Origin: Armigeres subalbatus
Taxonomy: Eukaryota; Arthropoda; Insecta; Diptera; Culicidae
DNA length: 64,000 nt
Direction: 5' to 3'
Assembly (NCBI RefSeq): GCF_024139115.2
Contig: NC_085140.1
Coordinates: 26,257,956 to 26,321,955, forward strand
Of this stretch, positions 42,085 through 55,378 are shown one piece after another. The translations under genes and the position numbers were made by a program. The notes beneath the pieces were generated by a model. The model made no database searches, was not told the origin of the DNA, and worked only from the letters and a program-made list of their open reading frames with translations. How positions within the stretch are numbered: the first letter of the stretch is position 1; each line of letters opens with the position of its first letter.

Positions 42085-43120
42085 TTCTTTTAAAGCAAAT
42101 TGAATTTCACTTGCTGCGTTCATTGACGTTGAAGGAGCATTCGATAACATATCTCATAGTTCAATAAAAGATGCTACCCTGCGGGACCGAAATCCGTACA
42201 GCACCGAAATCCGTCCACCTCATGAGATATCAATAAATTAAAGGAGGTTAAAGGCAATTAATGTAGAAATAATTTATCTTATCCTGTTCAGATACTTGAC
42301 AGTAAGCTTTTAGGGCATAAAATTGGAAAGAAGGCTTTGAAATTAAAACAACAAAAATCAAAAACAAATCTCCACCCACCTAACGCGGAGTTTGTGCCGC
42401 CATTTTGTTTTCGGATAGAGCATAATTGCACCAAAAGTAACTGTGTTTTAATTGCTAATTGCAAATTATTACAAAAGATAAATGGAATACAAATCGAAGG
42501 GATCGCTTCTCAAGGTGCGTATCGATCTATTTACAGTGGTATTTTAGTCAATCCGACTGTTTCAATTTAAATATTTAGTTCAGAAATAGCTGTACGGATT
42601 TTGATCCTTTGTTCGAAATCCGTCCACGGTGGACGGATTTTGAGTCAGGAGTAGTTCATTTAATTCATTATTTTATCATGTTTTTCGTAGTTTTTAATGA
42701 GTAAATGTGAAACACTTCAAAAGTAGAAGCCTTCGTGCGCCTGTGTCAATGACGAACGTTTTATTTACATTCGATTCCTATTTTCTAATGACTTTTTCAT
42801 ATACTAAAGTGCTTAAGTGTACGGATTTCGATGCCTCACGGTATATTGAAACGAGGTTTTGATATAAACTTTGTTAACTAAGCGAAATGTTATGGAAAAG
42901 AAAAATATCAGCAAACCTTGCAAGCTCATCATTTAGTGTGAGAGCAGTAAAAGGGTGTCCCCAGGGAGGCCTGTTATCTCCTCTATTGTGGCCCATAATC
43001 GTTGATGATCTTCTCAAACAACTGGAGACTCAAGGCTTCGAATTGAGAAAGGAGTACTCGGTCTTATACCCGAAATATTATTCGGGAGACCAGAAGGAAA
43101 GCTGTGTATATATCTAGATG
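42085..43120 (+). pseudogene. Second LINE RT fragment, same family as 21437-26723
   Basis: The text CTTGCTGCGTTCATTGACGT through GAAGGAGCATTCGATAACAT corresponds to AAFIDVEGAFDN of the palm and resumes after an insertion as KRGF, then SSFSVRAVKGCPQGGLLSPL. Compared with the first copy this one keeps the CPQGG motif and the palm Asp (DVEGAFD). It ends around LEKQGF-like text (LKQLETQGFEL), without the FADD box. Confidence 0.65.
42177..42841. mobile_element. 665-bp TA-flanked element inside the LINE fragment
   Basis: It starts CCCTGCGGGACCGAAATCCG and ends with the complement of CCGTGAGGCATCGAAATCCG. TA lies on each side (42175-42176 and 42842-42843). Removing it with one TA joins GAT GCT ATA TTG AAA CGA, matching the LINE copy near 23761 (GAT GCT ATG TTG AAA CGA). 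Several CGAAATCCGT or GGATTTCG words lie inside. No transposase. Confidence 0.75.
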
Positions 43121-43690
43121 TGCTTTCAGAAATCAAATACGGGCGGTGGTACTGGCGGTATCGTCTGCAAGAGCATCTCTGATGCTTGTGGGTATCCCAT
43201 ACGGCTCCCTGGTATTTGGGGCACTGGCAGAGGTAATGTTCTACTTAGTTAGGAACATCGCAGACTTCACATTCGTTAAAAGGGCCCTCCCACAAAGTTG
43301 TGGAAGACTCTGATGTGACCAGTTCGGAGTCGGGAGATGACTTGCTGATCTCACAAATTAGGGAGGTTTGCCCAGGCAGAGGTTGGGCCTTTTACTTTGC
43401 AGAGTTGCGTGTTTTGTGACATATTTGGCAAAAATGAGATTTTTATACATTCTGAATCCTCGTTCACAAATACGTATTCTGCATAAAAATACGAAAAAAA
43501 AAGAATTTGTTCGGAAATGTATGACTTTTTTTTTCGTTTCTTTTTGAGAAACTTCATATGTACAGTGAACTCTTTCTTACTCGATATTGAAGGGACCATC
43601 AAGTTAGGGTGGAATCGAGATAGAAAACACATTTATATTTTTCTTCCCGAATTTCAAACACCTTTCATAACATGTAGAAATATGGTTTAG
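43121..43690. other. No gene recognised
   Basis: The region may contain residual LINE 3' sequence at its start; otherwise AT-rich DNA with unsupported short frames. Confidence 0.35.
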
Positions 43691-44655
43691 GGTCATTTGA
43701 CGAAATGGCATTTGGCCAAATGCCGTTTGGCCTAATAGTTAAAATTGATTTCCTTATTAAGTGAAGTGAGGAGTGAGATGTTCGAAATGAATAGTGAAAA
43801 GTGAGAATTGAGAAGTGAGAAATGAAATGTTCGGAATCAGCTCTTCTCACCTTTTACCTTTCACTTCTCACTGCTCACTTCTCATTTTTCACTTCTCACT
43901 TTGCAGCTCTTACTTCACAAATTATTCACTTCTATTTTCTCAAGGAAAGCCGGAAGGAAGGAGAAGGAATGATGAGAAGGAATTAAGATTAAGTTTAAAA
44001 AATCCAATTTTCTTCTCCATTTTCACTTCTCACTACTCGGTCCTCTTACTTCTCAGTTCTCACTTTTCATTTCTCACTACTAACTTTGACCTTCTCGTTG
44101 CTCACCATTTATTTCGCACTTCTTGCTTCTCACTTCTTCCTTTCTACTTGTCACTTCGCACTTCGCACTTCGAATTTCTTACTTCTCACTTTTCTATTCT
44201 CATTTTTTACCTTTCACTTATCGCTTCTCACCTCTCACTTCTCACTTCTCATTTCTTACTCACTTCTCACTTCTTATTTTTAACTTCTTACTTCTCACTT
44301 CTGACTTCTTATTTCTCACATCCCGCATTTCACTTCTCACTTCTCAAATATCTCACTTCTCACTTTTTACTTCTCTCTTCTCAATTCTTACTTCATACTT
44401 CTTACTTCTCTCTTCTCACATCTCATATTTCTCACTTCTAACTTCTCAATTTTCATTTCTCAATTCTTATTTCTCTCTTCTAACTTTCCGCCTATCCCTT
44501 TTCACTATTCATTTTCTATTTTCTATTATGAGATGTACGAAATGTATCATTCATCACTTCTCGCTGCACACTTCATGTATTTCCTACTAGACATTAGCCA
44601 CAATATAAGTTTTTTAACTTATCGGCCAAACGGCATTCTGCCAAATGGCTGGACA
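43691..44655 (+). mobile_element. Inverted-repeat element filled with CTTCTCACTT-type tract
   Basis: Left end words TTTGGCCAAATGCCGTTTGG (near 43711) and right end words CGGCCAAACGGCATTCTGCC (near 44621) are inverted relatives. Between about 43840 and 44510 the plus strand is an imperfect CTTCTCACTT decamer array, almost purine-free; on the left (43755-43825) the complement AAGTGAGAA occurs, so the tract switches strand once. Overlapping frames (SLLTSHFS repeats, 43815-44590) are artefacts. Confidence 0.65.
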
Positions 44656-47600
44656 TCGTATATATTGTACATGTGAACTGATTCTGAAAACATCGAGTTA
44701 GCGAGGTGAAAATGCTTTGGTAAAATACTTCGACTTGAATAATATCGAGTAAGAGAGGTATCGACTTACGGTAACGCAATATGCAAAATACTTTGAAGAA
44801 TAATTTATTATGGAATCCAGGATGTTGATTCGGGACCAATTGATTCAAAAACAGTTTTTTGTCGTTTTCTCCGAATTGTGTAAAATGGATATATGCAGTT
44901 TCTCAAACAAATGATTCAATTGTAAAATGACGGCATGATTACTGCAATCTAGTCTGGATGGCTTCAGACAAATGACTTCAACGTTTTCAAAAGAAAACCA
45001 CAAGCGACGAACCTTACAAGTCAGAAAATTCCAATTTTGTTATCAAAACATCTCTAAATTTTTCCAATCGTTCAACTAAATTAGTGGTTGTAATGTCTGC
45101 AGCTTTGATCTTGAATTTCTACGCCTCAAATAGAAAAAAGCGAGACAACGAAAATAAGAAGACATTTTTAAGATAAAAGATATGGGATGCAAACAGTCAA
45201 ACTTTTACATATGCAGACAAAAAAGGTTCATATAATCTAAATGAACGCTTATCAACACTTTACCCAACCGGTTTTGGTTGTTTTCCTCGGACTTGAAGAC
45301 TTTTAATCAAATCAGATCTGGTTACCGACATTCTGATAATTATTGCCGCTAACGCAGAGATTGCAATCCGGAACGTGTATGCATTTAGCGTGTTACGATT
45401 GGACATTGGTCAACACATGCCTCGAATGAAATCCCGTCACACATTCAGACCTTTGAACCATAGCTTAGAATGGAGCCATCAATCAATGTCCTCATTTCTC
45501 CCTTCTGGATCGCTAACGGGGCGCTAAGTGCGACTTTATGGTCCGAACAGCCTCCAGAGACCTTAGACTGTCGGAAAAAAAAGGAGAAGTGCTCAGCAGG
45601 AAATATTTCAACTCGCTCTAGTACATAGTTGCCAGTTCAGTAACATTTACTGTAAGGTTTCTGGAATTGGTAGAAGGCGCTATGAGAATTATTATTATTA
45701 TCATTATTGTCTCCTAGGCTGGTTCACTATGAGAATCGTTGACGACACTGCAACTAGCAGAGTGGATTTCTTCAGATTTTGATCTAACTGTGCAATGCAT
45801 AGAAAAAGCGTTGTTTGACTTTGAAAAAAAAAAGTTCGGATAGCTTATAGATAGTTTGGATGGCTTTGTTCAGAACGTTTTTTGTTATCAAAATGTGGTC
45901 GACTTTGATTGATCTAACGATTCTAACATAGGTACTTATGGAATTGGCTGCAAACATCATAAAATTAGTGCATTTTGATTATTGTCTCCGTGAAAAATAA
46001 TCTGTACAAATAATATTCATGTCATCAATGCCGCTTACATCACAAATCTATCCTCACTTTAACGTTCTACCAACAGACAAGATGGTAAAGATGTGACGCA
46101 ACATCACGTTCCAAAAGCGATAGCTCACCCAATCTTATCATCGATTGGCAACGTCATACCAACCACTGCCGTATCAAGGCAGGTACCCTCCCTAGGAGAC
46201 AAGCAGCCTCCTTCGATGGTTGAACTTCCCATCACGACGACACAGTCTTTTCATCACATCATAACGATTTTCGTCTCCATCATCAGCAACATCATCGATG
46301 TGGATGATTCAGTGCATTCCAGGAGACATGCGTCGTCGTCGTCATCTTTCCGCCCGGCCGTCGTCTATCACTGGCTTTGGAATTCACCCGCATTTCATTT
46401 ATCACCATCCATTATCACTTGGCCGCAAACTTTTTTCGTTTTCGTTAGCAATAATGTTCTATCTCTTTGATTAGATCGCTGATAAATTAGATTCTACTTC
46501 GCGTCCTCGGTGACGCGGTGACAAAGTTCCAAAAAAATATTCAGATAGCGCTTCTCTGCATGTCATGTTTTTCGCATTTTGACGTATATGCCAGATACGG
46601 ACGGCAGGCGGCAATTGGTAGCGCGGCGGACTTGACAACGGCATGACGACGTCTTCGAGGAACGGTTTTCAATTGCGTCTGCGCACGTGCTCCCCCCAAA
46701 CCGAGGGAATATAGAACTGCCGTGCCATGAGACTCCCGGCCCACTTATGTGTGTGTTGTGAATCTGGTTCGATTTGGAACGCGTGTGTTCTAACCGATGC
46801 CATGACGATGCGCTCCTGCTCTTGTTCTCTCAATCTCATTTTTTCTCCGCGGAAAACTCGTCCCGTCAGACGCAAGCATACTGACGGCATACGGCCATAC
46901 GAGGTTCTAAAATTCGCTTAGTTGGTTTTACATTTTTTATCGGGAATGTTCACATTTTGTAGTTATAGATAGAAATGTTTAAGTCATTTGTCTTTATATA
47001 AAGTAAAGAAGAAAAGCGCTTAAACAACAGAACTCGGATAAAGTCACTGCGGTGTGTGCTGTGCAGAAGGAGGAAAAGGAATTTCAGACGCAGAGAAACG
47101 GCCGGCTAGACAAGATATGAAGGAAAATTAAATTTTCCTGACCAGAACTAGAACTTGAAGTTTTTCTCCTCCCTTGGAACGGAGGAATACCAGTGATACT
47201 CGAAATTCAAGCTGTGAAACGTAGACGGAATTTATTAGCTAATTAACAAATTTTAAACATAAGGTAAATTCGATTTTCTGCGTTTCAAAATTGCGTTTTT
47301 CCTTAGGCAGCCTACGCTCGGGGCTCAGTGGGGCAGAATCCCACCAGAGTTGGTGCCATTTTTCATTTTTTTCATTTTTTTTGCTCTACACTCTTTTAAC
47401 TGCCTTCGATAGCGATAGCCCGCCCTGTCTCGCTCACTCCTTCCTGCTGATTGTTTTTTCATGATCATCGATATGGGTGCAAAATGGAAAGGCAAGTGGG
47501 GTGCTTTCCAATAATTTTCCGCCTTCTTTTCGGCTGAAAATATATTCCTCACCAGCTCACTTTTTTTTTGCTCTGCATCTCGTTACCAGCCTTTCTTCCC

Positions 47601-49100
47601 GATATATCTATAGTTGTATATGCGTTCAGTTTTTCTTTATTTATTTGTCTCTCATTCCTCGATTCTGCGTATTTTACCAGTCAGTGTGATGTGACGTGAC
47701 CGTACTCTGGTGTGCTCCGTTCCGATATACATTAAATTGTATTAGTTCGGAATAGTATAACCAACCACGTTGTTGAAGGCTCATAACGGAATGCCATCCA
47801 TTCTTGGGCTAACGTGTATGAAGCTAGGATCAGATGGAGAACGACGAATGGCCAGCCAATGCTGCGAATTAGTCACTGGGGAATCAACTGTTATGCGGTG
47901 CAGGTAGGGAAAGAGAATGGAACTATAGGAACCATGTGCGGCCGGGCGGCTTTCCGTTCGTTCGTTGGCTAACTACGTTGCTGAAGTTTGTTCAAACTAA
48001 AGGCTTGGCAAAATGCAATCATCGCGGTTATTTTTTTATTCGTGACACACCCTTTGCAGATGCTGAAGCTGTTGGACATAATTGTGAGAGAGTTGATTAT
48101 TCAGACTCATTTTGTTCTGACTCACTTTCATTAAAATCATAAGAAGAACCTGTATCAGAAGCTAATAATAAACAACAATTAAAACATTATCGATATATCT
48201 ATATTTCATTGATATCGCTGATAAAAAAAATCATGGCATTTTTTGAAATTTCTAATATAATCTGGATAATCCTTAAATGGTCATCAATTTTTAAAATGTT
48301 AGCTTTGTAATAAGGTGCAATGTTATTTAATGCTTATCTATACGTGACTCATGCATTTTTAAGTTATGAAAATTGTATAAAATTTTCTTCATCGTCATGT
48401 TTTTCAAAAAGGTTGAAGGCATCGTATCCCGCAACATGTTTCAATAGAAATTAATCAAACGCCCATTACCTGTAATACACGATCGTATTATGTTAAGCAC
48501 AAGATACGTCATACAAAAGACAGATATAACTGTCTAGGTTGATTGATTGCACTGTGGTTTTTGATAAATGATTTGTATCGATGCTTTCTAGAAATTCGAT
48601 TTCTTCATATTTCGTGAGACGCTTCTACCACATTTTCATATCGTCGATTTTAACATGTGGCGTTTCAAACACCAATGACAGGTTACATATGCCTCAAACT
48701 GAAGATGAATCGTTCAATACTGGGTAATTGGAAAGTACAGAATAAATCGACGTCATCACGACCGACGTCATGATTGACCGAATACAATCGAAAAAATTAA
48801 GCTTTCCATTTGCAATACGCCCTTCGGGATCCATAATGGCGCCGAACATGACTGGAGTGTGACTCCATTGTTACTGGAAACAGTCAGTGCATCAACATAT
48901 TTACACATCTTATAAAATTGGATGAAATGCGCGAATCGCCAAATATTGCCGTCAAATTATGCAACCTTTCAGAGAGGTCACTGCAGCTAAATTAGGCAAG
49001 TAGCATACTTCATGCCACACGTCCGAATTATTCCACACGTGCTATTTATGGCCCCAGCCTCATCAGTTCATCACTGCTCAGGGTACCTTCGGAAATTTCC
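44656..49100. other. 4.4 kb without supported gene
   Basis: Largely unique-looking sequence. 46093-46470 has a 125-codon frame with low-information text, and 46541-46890 holds overlapping minus frames in a CG-richer patch (GCGCACGTGCTCCCCCCAAA). No domain or convincing splice pair. Intron, regulatory DNA or untranslated exon are possible. Confidence 0.35.
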
Positions 49101-50140
49101 ACTCAACAAATCCGATCAATGAATAATAGGGACCGTCCCGATTCGCATTCAACCGGATCCAATTTTCATGTTTTCCATCGTTACACATTCATTGGCTCCG
49201 GTGGTGCCGTTTTCGTCGGAAAGATGACACACACCGCTTGCAAAGTGTTGCTGCTTGTTAGCCAGCCAGGAGCCCCCGGTGAAGGTGGATTGATTTGGTC
49301 TACTAACATAAAAATTACCTTTAATCAACTTTCCAGCTTGAGCATAAGCACCGCCGTCGACGACGGCGACGGTCCGGACCAACACAGCCACACCGGATGG
49401 AGCATGAGCCATAGGTCGACGTGTGGATGTGTTGGTTGTTTGTCGGTCGGTAGCCAATTTTCACAAGGATAATCTCCCAGTGGACAACTTCCAACCGCAC
49501 TTGGAAACAAACGTCTGTTTTTTTGCAACCCATTTCGAGGGCCAGGCAGCACCACCACCACCCATAATCGACCACCCATCGGAAGGGGTTGCGGTGGTGG
49601 TAAAACATTCTAAAATTGGGAACGTTCCAAATCGTTCGGTTCGTTGGTTCATGAGAATCGACTGAACGAGTAAGGTCCACCAGATTACCAGCCAGATCCG
49701 AGAAGAACCAGTAACGAATGGCGATCGGCAGGGAGGGATGCCGCTGCAGATGATATCACTTGGATGTGGAAAGCGAAGGAAAAATATGTTATTGATTTTT
49801 CACCCGACAGCGGCGGCGATGATGGCGACGACGTCGTCGTCGTCATCGCCGAAGACTGCGAATTGTGGCAGCATTGCGCTGTAGAGTAATTGCGATTGCG
49901 ATTCGGTGCTTCGAGAAGCCACTACTGGTTTAATATGTGGGAGCGGGAAGGGGTAATATGAGCGGAGTGGTGCACCGTATCCAGAATCCAGACCGACGAG
50001 CACAGTGTGTCGAACGACTCGCAAAAGGCACATTATCGCATGTTCGAGCTGGGGCAGTTCTCAAACAGTAGATTGCGGCAGCTATCCAGCATTTTCGAAG
50101 ACCAGGGTTTGCGAATCTAAAGATTTGTAGCATCCGATTG
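49101..50140. other. GC-richer region with overlapping frames on both strands
   Basis: Four or more frames of 60-119 codons overlap on both strands between 49119 and 49680, and a CGTCGTCGTCGTC-type trinucleotide run occurs near 49829. None has a recognisable motif. The raised GC and local trinucleotide repeats could mark an untranslated exon or enhancer. I make no gene call. Confidence 0.3.
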
Positions 50141-50436
50141 ATGTAGAATACATTATTCTTATGATTGACCCAACCATCGGATGTCGGATTTTATTACAGT
50201 TCTGTATAAGAACCAAGCAAAATTTGTATAAAACCTTGGTAAATACAAATTTGTTATTCCAATATTAAATCATTGCATAAGAAACTTGAAACAAAATTCT
50301 GTATTAATGTTATACAAAGTTTTAACAAAAATAAGTTTAAATTTCATGTATTAGCATTTTGCATCATATCTAAACCAACATTTGAAAAGGGAGTAACAGC
50401 AATAATTTATACCTTAAGATTCTTCTTCAACATATA

Positions 50437-50985
50437 AAGCCCTATATGTGAACGCAAAATCAAAATGAATTATTTTTGGCTAGGCTAGATGTACCAGTCG
50501 TGGCTATAGCACCAGTTGTCGCACTACTGCTTTATATGCGAAATGGCCAATCAAATCACCACAAAACAAGTTCAGATTGTTCAGAAGCATATTCATATGA
50601 TACGATAACACCTTTGATCTCCTCCAAAACAAGCAAAGCATAATTGTAAAAATTGATTTTGCCTTATTTCCTTTGCACCAGTTGTCGCACTAGTGGTCCC
50701 TATTTGGCCAGTCCCATAAGAAAACAATGGGATTTGCCAAATAAGGAACCAAAATTAAGAATAGTGCCACAACTGGTGCATGCGTTCCTATTATGGATTA
50801 ATCAATTTTGAGGATTACAACAAATTGGTTTTCACAGCTGTTCTAAGGAGCAGGAAGTAAAACCTTTCGATCGATATATAAAGTCGACCCGCATGCCTTT
50901 GATTATGTATGGCGACAATTGGTACACCCACCCTATATGTGAACGAGAAATCAAAAGGAATTAATTTTGGCTGTTACGGCCTTTT
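50437..50985 (+). repeat. Direct repeats ~490 bp apart
   Basis: CCCTATATGTGAACG with an AATCAAAA...GAATTA...TTTTGGCT continuation occurs at about 50440 and 50931. Between them GCACCAGTTGTCGCACTA is also duplicated (about 50511 and 50676) with an inverted relative near 50765. The region is a degenerate local duplication. Confidence 0.5.
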
Positions 50986-51429
50986 CAAATGCTGCTCAAG
51001 ATATGTTGATATGTACTAAGAAGTGTAATTGATCTTACCTGTCAAACAATGTAAGGATTATTATGCAATCGATTGTTCCTGGGATTGTTCCAATTTTTTA
51101 AGTTGAACTTTTCTAAAGGATCTATATTTGTTGACCCCTTTACCATTTTTTAAACTGAGATAAAAATATGAAAGTACTAAAAAAATATAAATATAATGAA
51201 CTTCATTTTGGCCCTATTTGGATTCAACATCAAGCAAGCTTTTTTGGATTTATTTTTGTTATCATTTTTTCAAATAGTTTGATAACAATTTTCTCGGGAA
51301 ACACTCTCCATGCTAAAAACATGTTAATAAAAAACACCATGGGGGAAAAATGCTGGGAGACATTGAAAAATCGTTATCAGTTTATAGCGATTTTCTCCTA
51401 ACAAGTTTTTGTTTCTGTGGCTTAGCAGA

Positions 51430-52465
51430 CCCACACAGTAAACTCAGATTACTGGGGTCGGTAAAATTTTACCGGGTTTTCAAACAGCTGAGCGTTCGGT
51501 AATGAGCCCGGTAATTTTTTGGATTACCGAACGCTCAGCAAACAAAAATCAATATGAACTGTCAAAAATTACAATTTGTTCGGTAAAAAATTGACGACGT
51601 GTTCAGTAATTTCTGAGGCTGTTTCTTCACCGTGGCTGTCAATAAAATAACAGGACGCCGGTAAAATTTTACCAATATTTTCGGTAAAACTTTATTTCTA
51701 TTACCGATCGATCGGTAAAAAGATGTTTTTTTTTGGGTTCAAAATAGAAAATAATACTTGAAATAATATAATAAATAGGAAATAAGTAATATTTGCAATA
51801 ACAACTAGATTTTTAAATGTAAGCGTATGGTGTAAATTACACGATTATAAAATCACTTTTTTCCCTTTTGAAAGAAGGAAGAAGAGGAGTGACAGAAAGA
51901 AGAATTTGCGATCTTATATTTCTGTGCTTTGTTTAAGAAGTCTCTAAGAAAGACCTATTGTTTAACACAAAATACCGGAAAGCATTATTTTATTATGCTG
52001 AATATTTATATTTGTCCTGTTCGGGATTGTCCACAGACTATTTTATTTTGAAATCTAGCGTAGTTTTGCACTGAAAATGCAAAACTACGCTAGAGATAAA
52101 ACTGCAACACCATCCTTGATTAATGCAAATGGCGACTAAATTTGTTATCAAGTTGCAGTTGCTGGTTAACAGATGTGTTCGGTAATCTTGTAAGCATATT
52201 TGACGGGGTGTTCGGTAAAAATATATTGTTTACGGTCCATGTCAGTATTTTTTTTTGCCGTACAGCCGAACAAAACATAATTGCCGAAAAAATCAGTAAT
52301 TTTTTGACAGTCGTCAATAATTTTATTTCCATTAACTGAGTCACCGGTAAAAATATAATTTTTGACATTTGGTTTACTGATTTCTCAGTAAAATCATATT
52401 TTACTGAGCTAGATCTGTAAAAATAATTACCGAACACAAAAACCCTGGTTAAGTGTGCAGCTCAG
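51430..52465. mobile_element. Diverged CGGTAA-family element (~1 kb)
   Basis: Left words CACACAGTAAACTCAG, CGGTAAAATTTTACCGGG and TTCGGTAATGAGCCCGG; right end GAACACAAAAACCCTGG and TTAAGTGTGC on the complementary sense. Words GTTCGGTAA recur throughout. A short hairpin (CTAGCGTAGTTTTGCA and its complement, 52058-52094) lies inside. It resembles the MITEs at 24479 and 31181 in termini but is longer and more decayed. Confidence 0.5.
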
Positions 52466-52474
52466 TTGGGTATT

Positions 52475-52790
52475 TCAGTCAATGGCAGAAAAACAAAGTT
52501 TTTTTTAACAACTTTGGAACGCAATGACCGATCGGGCCAAATTTCAATAGGACCGCAATCCGCGTCGATTGCAACTTGTTGCGAGCAAATCGAATAATGC
52601 TAAGTACCAAAAAGTGTGTCTCACATTTTTGTACACATACACACACACATACAGACATCACCTCAATTCGTCGAGCTGAGTCGATTGGTATATAACACTA
52701 TGGGTCTCCGAGCCTTCTATCAAAAGTTCGGTTTTGGAGTGATCCTATAGCCTTTACGTATACTTTGTATACGAGAAAGGCAAAAAGGAG
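52475..52790 (-). mobile_element. Copy of the TGCCTTTCTCGT element, truncated
   Basis: On the minus strand it begins TGCCTTTCTCGTATAC (ending 52786), then GGCTCGGAGACCCATAGTG, GACTCAGCTCGACGAATTGA, a short (TG)n tract and one ATTTGCTCGCAACAAGTTGC unit. It lacks its other terminus, being cut near 52475 by the CGGTAA-family element. Confidence 0.65.
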
Positions 52791-54120
52791 ATGAAAAAGG
52801 AAAATCACTCCGACGAAGTTTGGATGAACTCTGTGGAATTACGAATATTATCTACCACGAACATTTTTACAACAGCCATCTGCTCCCAAGATTTCTTCAA
52901 CTTACGTTTGATAATTGGGTGGCTCTTTGTGGCTGCAGCGGTAGCTCGCCGAATCTGACCAGAACTTCACTGGACATTTGTGAGCCTTAAGTGAAAAGCA
53001 GTCTTACTCATACAACTTCTAGACCATCGTTATGTTGGTGGTATTGACTGTGAGTCTGATGCTGCAAGTTTTTTGCATGATCATCAATTTCCAAATGCAT
53101 TTTTCGGCGAAAGAAACTAAATTTGCAAAGAACCTTACCTTTTGCTGTGGTTAGTTTTTTTTTTCGAGAACCTGCCTGAAAACATTGACATTTAGATGGC
53201 TTTACTGGTCCATGAGAAGGCGGAACCCGTTCGTACTTTAGACACTGTAGATTCGAGTCTTTCTGCGCTCGTACAACTTTCGGGCACGTATGCAGGCCAC
53301 TAGATTTTGCTTCCTGTTCGGTCGCTTCAAGGTACGGAATTAACGATAACCTTCTCGTCGATGGATTATCCAAACGACACTATGGTTGCAATCGTATTCC
53401 GAATTTATTTTTTGCCGAACAATTTCCATTCCACCTAGAACAAAAACGATGCAAACCAAATAGATTTCAACCTAAACAAACCTTTAACAAATATCCATTA
53501 CTTTCGTTTTCTCAAACCAAAACACGACCCGGACCTGACATTTTCCCATTCAATAAATCCTTATTCAACTGAACGATGAATTGTCCTAAATTTCAATCCT
53601 AATCCTAAGCTTCAGGTGGATTATAGAAAAAAACGGTGGTAATTCACTGAAAACTACCGAACTTTGTGTCCGTTTCTTTGACTGACTCTCTCAACGCATA
53701 TAAAAATGTATTATTTGGTACGAGCGCAGTGCTTGGATAAGTTGTTGTTGATAATTTTTTAACAAAATTTCAAACGCCTTTTAGTGCTACCACATGCTAC
53801 CACCTTTTCGGTTTGATAAATATTAGCATTAATCACCCTGAGCAATCTGAATGCCAAAGGGGATTAACTTCTATGGATCCAATTCGCCGGTTAAAATCCT
53901 GCAATAGCGTTTTCACCGGATGTATTCGTTATGGTGGTTCAGCAACCTTTTTGGGATGCTAAAAGTTTCAAGAATCACTGCCTTCTGGGTGCTTCTGGAG
54001 GTTATGAGATAGTTCCAGCTCTGCTAAGGATCTCTGAAAAGACTTCTGGGTAATTCCGGTTACTGAAATAACTACCGGAACTTAACTAACGCCATCCAGC
54101 TGTTTCAATGCTTCGCCAAG
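52791..54120. other. No gene recognised
   Basis: A minus frame at 53008-53373 (121 codons, MDNPSTRRLSLIPYLEATEQ...) has no family that I recognise and no clear flanking splice sites. The rest is AT-rich. Confidence 0.3.
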
Positions 54121-55230
54121 TCATGGACGAAGTAGTATTTTGTTGGAGAATATTGTTTGGACATTATGGTCTAGCCATCCGTTATGATCTGGCGTTCTCA
54201 GTACAGCTTTACGAACCTTTTTCCCGTTTGAATCGCCCATGAAGAATGCGTTAGTTTGCGATATTCCCCACTCTTCAAAAGATATCGGTAATGTGTCGGG
54301 ATGTGCTCCGCAAGTGGTTGTTGGCAGCATCTTTTCAGCTGTGTGTATGGCAATTCCCTCCAGAGTATGTTGAAGAATATTCGGAAAGTTTTCAACGCGG
54401 TCATTCATATTCGTGCGTTCAGTCACAATTGACCAACCAATCAGTGATAAGTGCTGGCTTAGTGACTCTTCTCCATAATCTTCCAACAGCGGTCTACAGT
54501 TTCCGATGGTGCATGTGTAGGCTTGATGACAATTGTCAGTTTGCATAAGAGGATCTACAACTTCATCAGTTGTAAATTCATACACCAACTGCCGTGCTGC
54601 CAAGTGGATTTTTCATGACATTCAAATGGCGCAAATGCCGTTCCGTCATCCCATTTATCAATTCGGTGTTGGATTTTGTCAAGAATGATGTTTCGGCATC
54701 CAACGGACACGTCTATTCCTCATTTCTTATCCAGCCAAGTTTTGGCCAATTGTAGTCACCATACATTGCTACTGCATTATATCCAGAGGAAGATATTACG
54801 GATTTCTTTCTGGCGACATGATGATTTGTCATTTGTACATTCGTTTCTTTATCTGGTGCGATATTGCTCCAATAATAATGGAACGTTGCTTCGAGCTTAA
54901 CGACACCCAAATGTGCTCAATAATTATTACATTATTCGGGAACAAATTAGACGGATTAGTATTTTTCACAGCATTAAGTGTCAATAAGAGTTCCAGAGCA
55001 TAGTGTACCGAAACTCCGTCCTGATTGCTGATCATTTTACGAGCAGGTTGGATAGTAAACCCAGGATCAACATCGTCTTCGTTGAAATGCACCGCAAATT
55101 CGCGCATTTCCGGCAAAAGTTGTGCAGAAGCAAAGGAGAACTTCGAGTTGGAGGCACCTTTTACCGCTCCCACAGGCAGGGCCTCAACGGCTGCAGAACG
55201 CTGTCATGAAAAGTTTGGCTGCTGACGGAA
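54121..55230 (-). pseudogene. LINE endonuclease-like remnant
   Basis: Read right to left: FAVHFNEDDVDPGFTIQPAR, IIIEHIWVSLSSKQRSIIIG, then (shifted frame, near 54720-54770) NAVAMYGDYNWPKLGWIRNE, whose GDYN box and following W are typical of the AP-type endonuclease of LINE ORF2, then EFTTDEVVDPLMQTDNCHQA, the position of the SDH-like box. Frames shift at least twice. Alternatives were not excluded, but GDYN with this spacing is a good sign. Confidence 0.5.
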
Positions 55231-55378
55231 AGACTCCAAGGCCTCCATAAAGAGAACATTGAAGCGTCCCAGTGTCGAATTTATTGGCGCTGGCGGCTGC
55301 GACGAAACTGATGAACATTGGCTGGAAGCAATTAACTGATCAGGAGTAATACATCATTGTACTTGTCAGTGAGCCCAG

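Noticed and set aside
43815..44590. Long plus-strand frames rich in SLLTSHFS
   Set aside because: They are translations of the CTTCTCACTT decamer array in several frames at once.
49119..49680. Overlapping frames of 80-119 codons on both strands
   Set aside because: Mutually exclusive frames of equal quality without motifs; GC content explains the lack of stops.
53008..53373. 121-codon minus frame with Lys-rich middle
   Set aside because: No recognisable family, no clear start context or splice neighbours. It might be a remnant, but I cannot support a gene.
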